Source: an uncultured Campylobacter sp.
GTDB lineage: Bacteria; Campylobacterota; Campylobacteria; Campylobacterales; Campylobacteraceae
NCBI RefSeq assembly: GCF_938039205.1
Contig: NZ_CALHVM010000049.1
Span: 1 to 64,000 of the forward strand
Direction of reading: 5' to 3'
DNA: 64,000 bases
The first letter of the stretch is position 1; each line of letters starts with the position of its first letter. Below the pieces are notes generated by a model. It was given only the letters and a program-made list of their open reading frames with translations, was not told the DNA's origin and searched no databases. Below, in pieces: positions 22,713 to 32,071 of this stretch. A program made the translations under genes and the position numbers.

Positions 22713-24986
22713 TTATGAATTTCTTACGATTTTGACGGCTTCGACCATATTTTTTAGGCTCGGCTCGACCTCTTCCCATTTGCGCGTTTTTAGGCCGCAG
22801 TCAGGGTTGATCCAGAGCTGTTCTTTTGGTAGAACCTCGAGTAGCGCGCGGATCTGGCGCACGATCTCATCGGTGCTAGGTACGCGCGGGCTGTGGATGT
22901 CGTAGACACCAGGGCCGACTTCTTGTTTGTAGCCGACGGATTTAAATATCTTTAGCAGTTCGTTGCCGCTGCGAGCCGTCTCGATGCTGATGACATCAGC
23001 GTCCATCGCCTCGATCGTCTTGATGATGTCGTTAAACTCGGAGTAGCACATATGCGTGTGGATCTGCGTTTTAGGCTCGGCCGAGCTAACGGAAAGTTTA
23101 AAGCAATCAACCGCAAATTTCTCGTACGCAGGGATGTTTTCGGCGCGTAGCGGATAGCCCTCTTTAAACGCAGCTTCGTCCACTTGGATGATGCGGATGC
23201 CGGCATCTTGCAGGTCTGCGATCTCGTCAAATATGCAAAGCGCAAGCTGCTTGGCCACTTCGCTGCGAGGTAGGTCGTCGCGCACGAAGCTCCAGTTTAG
23301 CATGGTTACAGGTCCAGTTAGCATGCCCTTCATTATGCGGCTAGTGCGACTTTGGGCGTATTTCATCCACTCGACGGTCATCGCCTTTGGGCGGCTCACG
23401 TCGCCAAAAAGTAGAGGCGGTTTCACGCAGCGGCTGCCGTAGCTTTGCACCCAGCCGTTTTCGCTAAATGCATACCCTTCGATCTGCTCGCCGAAATACT
23501 CGACCATGTCGTTGCGCTCAGGCTCGCCGTGAACTAGTACGTCTAGGCCGATATCTTCTTGAAATTTGACGCAGTCGTCTATGTATTTTTTGATACCTGC
23601 TTCGTATGCAGCTGCGTCGATCTCGCCTTTTTTGAAGTTTTGGCGAAGCACTCTTAGCTCGACGGTTTGTGGGAAACTACCTATCGTCGTAGTCGGCAAG
23701 ATGCCGTAGTTTAGGCTTTCGCGCTGGATTTTGATGCGATCTTCAAATTTATCTTCGCGCTCAAATTTGACTAGATTTTTCACGCGGTTTTGCACACTTG
23801 ACGAGTGGATCAAATTTGACGTTGCGCGCGTTTTAACCGCAGCTTTGTTTTCTTCGTAAATTTTGCTCTCCACCGCGTTTAGCGCTACGCCGTTAGCTAG
23901 TTTGGTTATGATTTTGATCTCGTCTAGTTTTTCTACGGCAAAGCTCAGCCAGCTTTTGACCTCGGAGTTTAGTTTTTCTTCGTATTTTAGGGCATAAGGC
24001 ACGTGAAGCAGCGAGCAGCTAGGTCCGACGTAGAAATCTTTGCCGCCGATTTTTTCGCTGATTTCGCGGACTAAATTTACCTTTTCGTCGATGTTGCTTT
24101 TCCAGATATTTCGTCCGTCGATGACGCCTGCAAATAGCGTTAAATGGCTATTTTTGATAGTTTCAAGCGCTTCGAAATTTCTTTTGCCGTGAACGAAATC
24201 AAGTCCGATACCATAAATTTTAGTTTTCGCTACTTCAGCGACCGCCTTTAGCGCGTGCTCAAAATACGTCATAAACACGATTTTTACGTTGCCGGCGGCT
24301 TCGGCTAGTTCGTTATACACCTTACCGATGACGCTAAGTAGGATATCTTCGTTTTTATCGGTCGCAAAAATCGGCTCGTCAAACTGCACCAAAATCTCAT
24401 CGTCAAGCGTCGAAAGTAGCTCAAGTAGCTTTTTGTACTCTGCGACTAGAGCGTTTAGTTTTTTAAACGGGCAGCTGCCGTCAGTGGTCTTTGAAAGCGC
24501 CAAAAACGTGATAGGGCCGATCAAATTTACCTTGCCTTTTACGCCCGCAGCCTTTGCCTCTTCGTATTCGGCAAGGATTTTTGATGCATCAAGCTTAAAC
24601 GACGTCTCGGCGCTAAGCTCAGGCACGATGTAGTGGTAGTTTGTGTTAAACCACTTCGTCATCTCCATCGCTACGCCGGTTTTGTTACCGCGCGCGCAGG
24701 CAAAATACTGCTCTCGTCCGCTCAAATTTGCAAATCTAGGCGGTACGGCGCCAAACGCGACGATGCTATCAAGCATCAAATCGTAAAACGAAAAATCATT
24801 TACGCTGATAGCCGAGATTTCGGCGTCTTTTTGGTATTGCCAGTGTCTGTTTTTTAGCGTTTTAGCGACGCTTAGCAAATTCTCCTCGCTAAAGCCCTCT
24901 TTGCCGGCCCAAAGGCCTTCAAGTGCGCGTTTTAGCTCTCTTTTTTCTCCGATTCGTGGGAAACCCGTAACATAACTTTTTATCAT
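22713..24986 (-). CDS. metE: Cobalamin-independent methionine synthase
   Basis: Transfers a methyl group from 5-methyltetrahydropteroyl-polyglutamate to homocysteine. At 757 residues it is full-length, with two barrel domains. Zinc ligands are seen as His645 and Cys647 (THMCYSEF) and Cys730 (NPDCGLKTR). The C-terminal domain also shows LVHGEPERNDMVEYFGEQ and the DEAAFKEG motif. It is probably co-transcribed with the MetF-like gene 225 bases downstream. The long leader (to about 25340) contains a possible Met-rich leader peptide. Confidence 0.97.
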   Translation of the reverse strand: MIKSYVTGFPRIGEKRELKRALEGLWAGKEGFSEENLLSVAKTLKNRHWQYQKDAEISAISVNDFSFYDLMLDSIVAFGAVPPRFANLSGREQYFACARGNKTGVAMEMTKWFNTNYHYIVPELSAETSFKLDASKILAEYEEAKAAGVKGKVNLIGPITFLALSKTTDGSCPFKKLNALVAEYKKLLELLSTLDDEILVQFDEPIFATDKNEDILLSVIGKVYNELAEAAGNVKIVFMTYFEHALKAVAEVAKTKIYGIGLDFVHGKRNFEALETIKNSHLTLFAGVIDGRNIWKSNIDEKVNLVREISEKIGGKDFYVGPSCSLLHVPYALKYEEKLNSEVKSWLSFAVEKLDEIKIITKLANGVALNAVESKIYEENKAAVKTRATSNLIHSSSVQNRVKNLVKFEREDKFEDRIKIQRESLNYGILPTTTIGSFPQTVELRVLRQNFKKGEIDAAAYEAGIKKYIDDCVKFQEDIGLDVLVHGEPERNDMVEYFGEQIEGYAFSENGWVQSYGSRCVKPPLLFGDVSRPKAMTVEWMKYAQSRTSRIMKGMLTGPVTMLNWSFVRDDLPRSEVAKQLALCIFDEIADLQDAGIRIIQVDEAAFKEGYPLRAENIPAYEKFAVDCFKLSVSSAEPKTQIHTHMCYSEFNDIIKTIEAMDADVISIETARSGNELLKIFKSVGYKQEVGPGVYDIHSPRVPSTDEIVRQIRALLEVLPKEQLWINPDCGLKTRKWEEVEPSLKNMVEAVKIVRNS

Positions 24987-25448
24987 TTTAATTCCTTTAA
25001 ATTTTGATTTTTTATTTTTAAATTTTATGCGCTATAAGCTTGATATTTTGAAAAGAGCGGGCTTAGAAACGGCGGGTGGCAACCCGATTTTCTCAAACTA
25101 AAATAGAATTTATAAAAAACTCTACTAAATAAATTTCGCCCGAATTTCAGACGCTGCTTCGCTTTGTTTTTAAAAATGCAATTACAATGCACCCTTCGCG
25201 GCGATAGAAATAAATTTATATTAATGTTTAAAAACGTGAAATTATTTAAAAATTTGGCTGTTTTTTTAAAGTCGTTTGCGGTTTTTTTGCTAAGATTAAA
25301 GAGTCTCAGGCATGGGGCAAGGCATTAAGCTCATCCTTTTGGGGTCAAATTTGAGCCGTATTATAAAGATTTTTAAAAAATAAATCAAGAAGTTTTTATC
25401 AAATTTGGGCTAATTTGAGGCAGGCCGCAGCCCGCCCCTTAAATTTGC
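24987..25448. other. Intergenic region upstream of metE
   Basis: Contains no full gene. On the minus strand a small frame with three Met in twelve codons lies at 25296-25334, and a hairpin CGGGT/ACCCG lies at about 25072-25085. Either could belong to a metE leader, but evidence is thin. Confidence 0.35.
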
Positions 25449-26948
25449 CTAGTCTTTTTTGCCTTTGTTTAGCGATTTTAGCTTGGCGTCGGTGTCGTCG
25501 GTCAGCATCGTAAAGATTTCATTCGTCAAATTTTGCGTTAGAGCCTTGGCTTCCTTCATCATATTCGTCGAAAATTCGTTTAGCAGCTTGTTTGCTTTGG
25601 CTTTGTCTTTTTTGTAGAGTTTGACGTATTCGTCTTCAAATTTGGCCTGCTTGACCGCGAGCGCGTCCTCAAACTCCTTGTAGGCCTTTTTCACGACAGG
25701 CGAATACTTCTCATAGTCCATCATCACGAGGGTTTGCAGCTTTCTATATGTCCAATAAATGGACTCGTCGTCGGCCTTATACGAGCCCTTGTCGTAGCCG
25801 TCGATAAATTTGTCGAGGCCATAGTAATACGGCAAATAAACGCCAAGCTCCGACATACCAAGCGCCACGTATGTCACTCTGCCGATCTCTTGCGGTAGCC
25901 ACGGGCGCACCTGCATGACGTGCGACTCGTAGGTTCTAAAAACGCTCACGGCGCGGTAGATGTTTTTTTGATTTTCGTCTTTGCTCGCGTAGTTATCGTA
26001 TGCAGTGCCGTCGTAGTGGGATCTGAGCGCGGTTTTTAGATCCTGCACGCTTAGCTTTTTAGCCGGTTTTAAAAATACCGGATAGTTGCCACCGTCAAGG
26101 GTCTGCTTATCTTTTAACTCGGGATTAAACATCTGCTGCACCCAGCAAACGCGCGGATAGTTGTAGGTCATATCTCTCTCATCGTCCCTGGTGTAGGCCT
26201 TGGTAAACTGAAATTCTCCGTCTTTTGCCGGATCGTAGGCACCGTTATCTTGGGCAAATTTGATCAAATTTTTCGACCCCATAAAATTCGGATCGTTTTC
26301 TTTGTAGTTTTGTAGTCTGCCTTGGTTTGCGGAAACAAAATACTCGTCTTTGGGTAGTTTAACCGCCATCCAGTGATGACCGGTGCCGGTTTCAAAGTAC
26401 CAAAGCTCGTTTTTATCGACGAACACTACGCCAAAACCCTCTCCCGCACCCGTAGTTTCTACGATCTCACCGAGCAGCTTCACGCCCTGCGCCGCGCTTT
26501 TCATACGAGGTAGCAAGACGTCTGGGATATCGTCCTCCGTGATGCCGGTTGCTTCGTTATACGGATCGATTTTTAGCAGTTCGTCTTTAGCATATATGGT
26601 CTCGGTGCCGCTGATGCCCACGCCCGCGTCATTGTAGCCGACAGCGCCGTGAAGCTTGGTATGGGAGTTTGCTATCGTCGTGTATCTCATGCTCTCTTTT
26701 GGTAGCGGATAGGTAAAATCATTTGCCCCGTCGTGCGCCTTTGAGCTGTGGACGCCTTTTTGATTGGATTTTTTCGGATGTATCAAAAATACCTGCGCCT
26801 TTATCGCCTTGCTATCGGCACTCCTGGCTATCAACATAGAGCCATCGTCAGAGGCGCCCTCTCCAACCAAAATAGTCGTGCAAGCTAGCGCGTTTGCGCA
26901 AAACATCGCGCTTATTACCGCCGCAGAGGCGAGAAACTTCATCTTCAT
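25449..26948 (-). CDS. Peptidase family C69 dipeptidase
   Basis: This 499-residue N-terminal-nucleophile hydrolase is exported: a signal peptide ends at ANALA and Cys23 (CTTILVG) would become the new N-terminus and nucleophile. The SMLIARSADS segment and FVDKNELWYFETGTGHHWMAVKLP are typical of the C69 dipeptidase A family. It would release amino acids from dipeptides in the periplasm or cell surface, useful for an amino-acid-consuming organism. It stands alone, and the gap to metE is long. Confidence 0.9.
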   Translation of the reverse strand: MKMKFLASAAVISAMFCANALACTTILVGEGASDDGSMLIARSADSKAIKAQVFLIHPKKSNQKGVHSSKAHDGANDFTYPLPKESMRYTTIANSHTKLHGAVGYNDAGVGISGTETIYAKDELLKIDPYNEATGITEDDIPDVLLPRMKSAAQGVKLLGEIVETTGAGEGFGVVFVDKNELWYFETGTGHHWMAVKLPKDEYFVSANQGRLQNYKENDPNFMGSKNLIKFAQDNGAYDPAKDGEFQFTKAYTRDDERDMTYNYPRVCWVQQMFNPELKDKQTLDGGNYPVFLKPAKKLSVQDLKTALRSHYDGTAYDNYASKDENQKNIYRAVSVFRTYESHVMQVRPWLPQEIGRVTYVALGMSELGVYLPYYYGLDKFIDGYDKGSYKADDESIYWTYRKLQTLVMMDYEKYSPVVKKAYKEFEDALAVKQAKFEDEYVKLYKKDKAKANKLLNEFSTNMMKEAKALTQNLTNEIFTMLTDDTDAKLKSLNKGKKD

Positions 26949-27160
26949 CGTTACTCCTTGATTTGAGATAATAAATCTAAGTGAAATTATAGGACTAAAA
27001 ATATTAATTAAATCTAAAATTTAAGCTATTTTCAAGATTGTATTATAAATTTGTTTTGTATTCTGACGCGCGCACCTTCAAATTTAAATTTCTTAAAGGA
27101 ATTTTGGGTATAATCCCACTCTTACGCGTAAGGCGTAAAAGAAATTTTAAAAGGATTAGT

Positions 27161-27352
27161 ATGCCTAAGATGAAGACAGTTCGCGGCGCTGCTAAACGTT
27201 TTAAAGTGGGCAAAAACAAGATCAAAAGAGGCTCTGCTTTTAGAAGCCACATTTTGACAAAAAAATCTCGCAACCGCAAGAGAGATTTACGCTCGCCTCA
27301 ATACGTAGCCAGCACAAACGTCGCAAGCGTCAAAGCGATGCTCGGAATTTAA
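27161..27352 (+). CDS. rpmI: 50S ribosomal protein L35
   Basis: The 63 residues are highly basic (PKMKTVRGAAKRFKVGKNKIKRG) with the L35 RSHILTKKSRNRKRDLR region. I start at the ATG at 27161 because AAAAGGATTAGT precedes it and PKMKT is the conserved L35 N-terminus; the frame stays open further 5' but that part is not L35. It is followed by rplT. Confidence 0.97.
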   Translation: MPKMKTVRGAAKRFKVGKNKIKRGSAFRSHILTKKSRNRKRDLRSPQYVASTNVASVKAMLGI

Positions 27353-27380
27353 GTTTTTGACGAAAAGTCATTCCAAACTC

Positions 27381-27412
27381 CCCCAAATTTGGGGCAAGAC
27401 TCACTCAGTGAG
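27381..27412 (+). promoter_or_regulatory. Two hairpins between rpmI and rplT
   Basis: CCCCAAATTTGGGG (27381-27394) is a perfect palindrome, and CTCAC-TCA-GTGAG (27400-27412) is a short hairpin just before the rplT ribosome-binding site. They may take part in L20 autoregulation, but no family consensus was tested. Confidence 0.4.
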
Positions 27413-27434
27413 CGCCGATTTGTAAAGGATAAAT

Positions 27435-27788
27435 ATGGCAAGAGTAAAAACAGGCGTAGTTAGAAGAAGACGCCATAAAAAAGTTTTAAAACTAGCTAGA
27501 GGTTTTTTCAGCGCTAGACACAAACACTTTAGAAAAGCTAAAGAGCAATTAGAAAGAAGTTTGGTCTATGCATACCGTGATAGACGCCGCAAGAAACGCG
27601 ACTTCCGCCGCTTGTGGATAGTGCGCATCAATGCTGCGTGCCGCCTAAACGACATTAGCTATTCTCGCTTTATCGCGGGACTTAAAAAAGCAAATATCGA
27701 GCTTGATAGAAAAATCTTAGCCGATCTAGCTATGAATGACGCAAAAGCTTTCAGCGAGCTAGCTTCAAAAGCAAAGGCTGCTTTATAA
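27435..27788 (+). CDS. rplT: 50S ribosomal protein L20
   Basis: The 117 residues match L20 over the whole length: VVRRRRHKKVLKLARGFFSARHKHFRKA at the N-terminus, then YRDRRRKKRDFRRLWIVRINAACR and LAMNDAKAFSELASKAKAAL. L20 is needed early in 50S assembly and often represses its own operon. AAAGGATAAAT precedes the ATG. A terminator follows at once. Confidence 0.97.
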   Translation: MARVKTGVVRRRRHKKVLKLARGFFSARHKHFRKAKEQLERSLVYAYRDRRRKKRDFRRLWIVRINAACRLNDISYSRFIAGLKKANIELDRKILADLAMNDAKAFSELASKAKAAL

Positions 27789-27791
27789 TAC

Positions 27792-27815
27792 CCAGGGGCG
27801 GTTCCCGCTCCTTTT
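27792..27815 (+). terminator. Rho-independent terminator after rplT
   Basis: AGGGGCGG and CCGCTCCT pair with one G-U across a three-base loop and are followed by TTTTTC. Confidence 0.75.
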
Positions 27816-27852
27816 TCTTTGATTATTTATTTTAATTAAATTTGATCGTTCA

Positions 27853-27872
27853 CCCCCCCCCCCAAAAAAAAA
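27853..27872 (+). repeat. Poly-C (11) followed by poly-A (9) tract
   Basis: Eleven C (27853-27863) are followed directly by nine A (27864-27872), about 90 bases upstream of the next gene. Poly-G/C tracts of this length in Campylobacter are prone to length change. Here the tract is intergenic, so it could alter promoter spacing at most. Confidence 0.8.
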
Positions 27873-27959
27873 TCGCAATAAAACAAATTCCGCTCCAAAT
27901 TTTAATTTTTGTTTTTCGTTTTTTCCGATAAAATACCGCCTCAAATTTAAGGAGCAAAA

Positions 27960-28448
27960 ATGGATATACAAAAACTAAATCAAAACCTAAATAAACTCAA
28001 CAAATTTTTATTTATTATCTTAGGCATTGCCGTCGCGATCTGGATCGGTGTAGAAGTTTTTGTAGGCAGTAAAGTAGAATACACAAAAGAGCAGATGAAA
28101 GAAAATTTATGCGAAGCATCAAATGTAAAAGAAATGCTGGCGCGACTAAATTCAGATCTTCCGAGAAAACTAGACGAGATAAATACGCTAGAAAAAATCG
28201 TCTGCGAAAACCGCCGTTTTGTTTATCATTATGCGCTTGGTAAAGGGCTAGAAATGGATGAAAACGCGTTAAATGATAAAGATATCGCCGAGCTAAAAGA
28301 GGAGCAAACAAAGGAACTCAAAAAAGAATTTTGCGAGGATACGCGGTTAAAGGCCGTACGCGAGATAGCTGACGGCGTGGATTTTGTTTATTATATAAAG
28401 AACAAAGAGCTGATTCGGGTAAAACTTGAAAGCAAAGACTGCAAATAA
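27960..28448 (+). CDS. Membrane-anchored hypothetical protein
   Basis: This 162-residue protein has an N-terminal membrane anchor (FLFIILGIAVAIWIGVEVFVG, residues 17-37) and a periplasmic, acidic helical domain with four Cys (NLCEA, IVCEN, EFCED, KDCK). AAGGAGCAAAA precedes the ATG. I recognise no family. The upstream poly-C tract may affect its expression. Confidence 0.65.
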   Translation: MDIQKLNQNLNKLNKFLFIILGIAVAIWIGVEVFVGSKVEYTKEQMKENLCEASNVKEMLARLNSDLPRKLDEINTLEKIVCENRRFVYHYALGKGLEMDENALNDKDIAELKEEQTKELKKEFCEDTRLKAVREIADGVDFVYYIKNKELIRVKLESKDCK

Positions 28449-28569
28449 ACTAAAATAATCAACGTAGCTTGCGTCACAAGTAGCAGCAGGACTGGATATG
28501 ACGACAAACTGTCGCTGCCAAGTGACTAAAGCAGTGTTCAAATAGCATAAAATGCCGTGTCATAACAAG

Positions 28570-29235
28570 TTAAGCTATTTTTTCCAAAAAAGACCCGGTT
28601 TCATCTCTTAAATTTTGCAAATCACCGCTATTATCTATAACAAAATCCGCCATAGTGCGCTTTTGTTCGATATCTATTTGTAGCTCCACGCGGCACTTTG
28701 CAGCAGCGTGATCCAGCCCATTTCGCTTCATCACGCGCGCGATTAGCGTTTCTTTAGGTGCATAAACGACCGCTACTTTGTCAAAAAACTCATACCTCTT
28801 ACCCTCAAAAAATAGCGGAATATCGACGAAATAAAGCTTTCCTTTCGCCTCCAAAGCCCGCGCCTGCGATAAAATTTCAGCCGTTATCTTTGGATGCATC
28901 AACGCTTCGAGCTTTGCAAGCTCTGTGGGGTTTTTAAACACCAGCTCGCCTAGTTTTTTGCGGTCCACCGAAACGTAGGGCGCGGACGAAATTTCCTCAT
29001 CCGATCTAGCGTTAAATTCCGCGTGCGAGCCTAAATTTCCGGCCTGCGCGTCCTTTTGTACGACGTATTGCGCGCCGAAAATTTCAGCCACCTGAGCGGC
29101 GCAGCGATCCAAAATGTCATGCGAAATCTTATCGGCGTCGATGATCTCAAATCCGCGATCACGAAGCAGCTCGCAAACCGCGCTCTTGCCGCTACCGATG
29201 CTGCCCGTGATGACGACGGCGTGTTTAAATTTCAA
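28570..29235 (-). CDS. coaE: Dephospho-CoA kinase
   Basis: Last step of coenzyme A synthesis: phosphorylation of the 3'-hydroxyl of dephospho-CoA. The P-loop GSIGSGKSAVCELL, the DADKISHD motif and the LID-region VYAPKETLIARVMKRNGL are present. The 221 residues are slightly longer than usual because of an insertion after about residue 48 (AAQVAEIFGAQYV through SHAEFNARSDEE). The start is a TTG. The gene is transcribed divergently from purM. Confidence 0.94.
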   Translation of the reverse strand: MKFKHAVVITGSIGSGKSAVCELLRDRGFEIIDADKISHDILDRCAAQVAEIFGAQYVVQKDAQAGNLGSHAEFNARSDEEISSAPYVSVDRKKLGELVFKNPTELAKLEALMHPKITAEILSQARALEAKGKLYFVDIPLFFEGKRYEFFDKVAVVYAPKETLIARVMKRNGLDHAAAKCRVELQIDIEQKRTMADFVIDNSGDLQNLRDETGSFLEKIA

Positions 29236-29308
29236 GATGGGCCTTTATAGCGTTTTTATTCGATTTTGGCTAAAATCTGCGAAATTATACCATCTTGGAG
29301 GATAAAAT

Positions 29309-30292
29309 TTGATAAGCTACAAAGACGCGGGCGTCGATATAGACGCGGGAAATGACTTCGTAAACGCGATAAAACCGTTCGTTAAAGCAACGCAAACTCC
29401 GCACGTTTTGGGCGGTATCGGCTCATTTTCGGGCGCTGTGAGGCTACCTGCAGGCTATAAAAAACCTGCGATCCTGGGCGCCACCGACGGCGTGGGCACA
29501 AAGCTGCGACTCGCGATCGACGCGCACAAATTTGACGGCGTAGGTCAAGACCTCGTCGCGATGTGCGTGAACGACCTCATCTGTAACTTCGCCGAGCCGC
29601 TATTTTTCCTCGACTACTACGCGACGGCAAAGCTCGAGATCACGGATGCCAAAGAGGTAGTAAAAAGCATCGCCGAGGGCTGCAAACTCGCCCGCTGTGC
29701 ACTGATCGGCGGCGAAACGGCGGAGATGCCCTCGATGTATGAAAAAGGCGACTTCGACCTTGCGGGCTTTGCAGTGGGCATCGCCGAGGAGGACGAGATC
29801 GACCGCTCAAAATTCGTCCGCGAGGGCGACGTACTCATCGCGCTTCCTAGCAGCGGCCTGCACTCAAACGGCTTCTCGCTCGCACGAAAAGTGGTCGCCG
29901 AGCTGGGGCTAAAATTTGACGACAAAGTGGACGGTCGCGCACTCATCGACGTGCTTTTGGAGCCGACTAGGATCTACGTCGGCGACTTTTTAAATTTAAA
30001 AGATAAAATCCACGCGCTCGCACATATCACTGGCGGTGGCATCGTGGAAAATCTGCCGCGCGTATTTCCGGAGGGGCTGGGCGCGAAGATCGAGCATGCC
30101 GCGATCCGCACGCCTGAGATCTTTAAAATCATCGCGCAAAAGGTAGAGCCTGCCGAGATGATGAGGACGTTTAACATGGGCGTGGGTATGATCGTCGTAG
30201 CGCCAAAAGAAAACGCCGACTTTGTGCTAGCAAGTACCGACGGCTACGTCATCGGCGAGATCGTAAAAGGACAGGGTGCGCAGCTAGTTTAA
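29309..30292 (+). CDS. purM: Phosphoribosylformylglycinamidine cyclo-ligase
   Basis: Fifth step of purine synthesis, closing the imidazole ring with ATP. The family signatures GATDGVGTKLRLA, DLVAMCVNDLI, LIGGETAEMPSMY and THITGGG-type AHITGGGIVENLPRVFP are all present across 327 residues. The start is TTG with a strong GGAGG upstream. It stands alone rather than in a pur operon. Confidence 0.97.
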   Translation: MISYKDAGVDIDAGNDFVNAIKPFVKATQTPHVLGGIGSFSGAVRLPAGYKKPAILGATDGVGTKLRLAIDAHKFDGVGQDLVAMCVNDLICNFAEPLFFLDYYATAKLEITDAKEVVKSIAEGCKLARCALIGGETAEMPSMYEKGDFDLAGFAVGIAEEDEIDRSKFVREGDVLIALPSSGLHSNGFSLARKVVAELGLKFDDKVDGRALIDVLLEPTRIYVGDFLNLKDKIHALAHITGGGIVENLPRVFPEGLGAKIEHAAIRTPEIFKIIAQKVEPAEMMRTFNMGVGMIVVAPKENADFVLASTDGYVIGEIVKGQGAQLV

Positions 30293-30693
30293 ACGGTCAA
30301 ATTTAACTTTGGCTCGCCAGCAAATACGCTACGAGCCAAAGATTTATAGGCGGTAAATTTATGTTGCCAACCGCTTTCCTCAAAAACCACTGCTTTTGTT
30401 TAAATTTGACCATCATATTTTCTGCAAATTTATATCTCAAACCGGGCAATTTGTTAGTAAAATTTAGTATATTATGGTATAAAGTTTTTACTTTGCTGTT
30501 TATAAATTTTATATTCAAAGCTGATTTTAGAGCTAAATTCTAATAAAACTAACGTTAGCGTTTGTTAGCTCTTAGATCCCAAACATTATCTAAAATCCAA
30601 AAAATTAAATATTGTATTAAATAAAAATATTAAAGTATAAATTTAATGCTTCTTGGCTAGAATTTGGTAAATTTTAAATACGAAGGATGGGCG
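30293..30693. other. AT-rich intergenic region
   Basis: No credible gene in this 400-base gap. The AT-rich tail (30580-30660) probably holds the promoter of the following amidohydrolase. Confidence 0.5.
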
Positions 30694-31938
30694 ATGAGCA
30701 TAAATTTGGATAGACTTAAGGCGCTTTTTAGCGAGATAAACGCGATCAACGACGAGGGCTTCGGCGCAGGGATGAGTCGCCTAGCCTACACGCGCGAGGA
30801 TAAGGCCGCCAGAGAGCTATTTATCGCGCGCTGTAAGGAGGCGGGGCTAAAAGTACACATAGACGCCATCGGAAATATCTTTGCTAGGCGCGAAGGTGTT
30901 GAGCCCGAGCTGCCAGCGGTAGCGTTTGGCTCACATCTAGACACCGTGATAAACGGCGGCGAATTTGACGGGATTCTGGGCGTCCTGGGCGGGCTAGAGC
31001 TGATTAGATCGCTAAACGACGAGGGCGTGCAGACGCGCAGACCGCTCGAGCTCATCGTCTTTGAGTGCGAGGAGTCAAGTAGATTTAACATCGCGACGCT
31101 TGGCAGCAAGGTAATGTGCGGCAAGCTAGGTTTTGAGAAACTTAAAGACGTGCGCGACTTTCAAGGGCGCGCTATCGGCGAGATTTTTTCTGAGTTTGGC
31201 ATCGATCTAGCGAGCATCGAAAAGGCTAAAAATTTAACGCCGGGCTACGAGAGTTTCTTTGAGCTGCACATCGAGCAGGGGCCGCTACTAGATAACGAAA
31301 ACATCCAAATCGGCGTAGTGAGCGCCATTGCCGCGCCGCATAGATTTGGCGTACGCGTGCAAGGTCAAGCCCAGCACTCCGGCACGACCGCGATGAAGTA
31401 TCGCCACGACGCGCTTTGCGCAGCGGCGCAGATAGTGCTAGCCGTCGAGGGCGTCGCGCAGAAAAACGTGGCAAACGGCGTGGTAGCGACCGCGGGCAAC
31501 TGCACGGTAAAACCGGGCGTCATGAACGTCGTGCCGGGCGAGACAACGCTACTAATCGACCTGCGCGGCATTGACCTAGTCACGCGCGAGGAGGCCTACG
31601 AGCAGATCCTAGCCGAAATCTCGCGCATCGAAACCCAGCACGGCGTCAAATGCGAGATCAAGCAGCTAGCCTTTGACGAGCCGTGCGCACTGGACAGCCG
31701 CCTCATCAAGCTCATCGCCCAAAAAGCCGCAGCTCTCGGTCTTAGCTTTGAGATCATGCCAGGCGGCGCAGGACACGACGCGATGCATATGAGCGCACTT
31801 TGTCCGACTGCGATGATTTTCATTCCGTCTAAAGACGGTATCAGCCACAATCCGGCGGAATTTTCCAGCTGGAGCGACATCGCTAACGGCGTAAATTTAC
31901 TAAAAAGCGTGGTTTTAGAGGCAGCGGAAAGGGTTTAA
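30694..31938 (+). CDS. M20-family amidohydrolase (N-carbamoyl-amino-acid hydrolase / allantoate amidohydrolase type)
   Basis: A Zn-dependent hydrolase of the hydantoinase/carbamoylase group. Metal-ligand motifs are AFGSHLDTV (His, Asp), FECEESSRF (Glu pair) and FFELHIEQGP (His); the dimerisation domain holds GQAQHSGTTAM; the last ligand is in PGGAGHDAMHMS and SHNPAEFSSW. I choose the ATG at 30694 with GAAGGATGGGCG upstream rather than a TTG 30 bases earlier. The substrate (N-carbamoyl amino acid, allantoate or another ureido compound) cannot be decided; no pathway neighbour is nearby. Confidence 0.88.
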   Translation: MSINLDRLKALFSEINAINDEGFGAGMSRLAYTREDKAARELFIARCKEAGLKVHIDAIGNIFARREGVEPELPAVAFGSHLDTVINGGEFDGILGVLGGLELIRSLNDEGVQTRRPLELIVFECEESSRFNIATLGSKVMCGKLGFEKLKDVRDFQGRAIGEIFSEFGIDLASIEKAKNLTPGYESFFELHIEQGPLLDNENIQIGVVSAIAAPHRFGVRVQGQAQHSGTTAMKYRHDALCAAAQIVLAVEGVAQKNVANGVVATAGNCTVKPGVMNVVPGETTLLIDLRGIDLVTREEAYEQILAEISRIETQHGVKCEIKQLAFDEPCALDSRLIKLIAQKAAALGLSFEIMPGGAGHDAMHMSALCPTAMIFIPSKDGISHNPAEFSSWSDIANGVNLLKSVVLEAAERV

Positions 31939-32029
31939 GTTTAGACCAAATTTGATGCTGCAAAAGTTATCGGTAGCGCAAATTTGAGTCATAAATTTGA
32001 CGTAGCGTAAAACGGCAATAAAAAACGAA

Positions 32030-32058
32030 TTTTACGGCACATGTCTGTTGCCGTAAAA
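32030..32058 (-). terminator. Terminator between convergent genes
   Basis: TTTTACGGCA (32030-32039) and TGCCGTAAAA (32049-32058) form a perfect 10-bp stem. On the minus strand it is followed by a T-rich run, serving the symporter gene; it may also act on the plus strand. Confidence 0.65.
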
Positions 32059-32071
32059 TTTACTACGCCGC

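Noticed and set aside
25070..25095. SAM-type riboswitch near metE
   Set aside because: A GGCAACC-like string occurs, but on the strand opposite to metE transcription and without the rest of the aptamer.
27038..27160. Longer N-terminus for L35
   Set aside because: The frame is open upstream, but the L35 N-terminus starts at the ATG at 27161, which has its own ribosome-binding site; the upstream part is non-coding leader.
30303..30543. Small genes in the gap after purM
   Set aside because: Overlapping open frames occur on both strands in AT-rich sequence, with no ribosome-binding site or recognisable protein.
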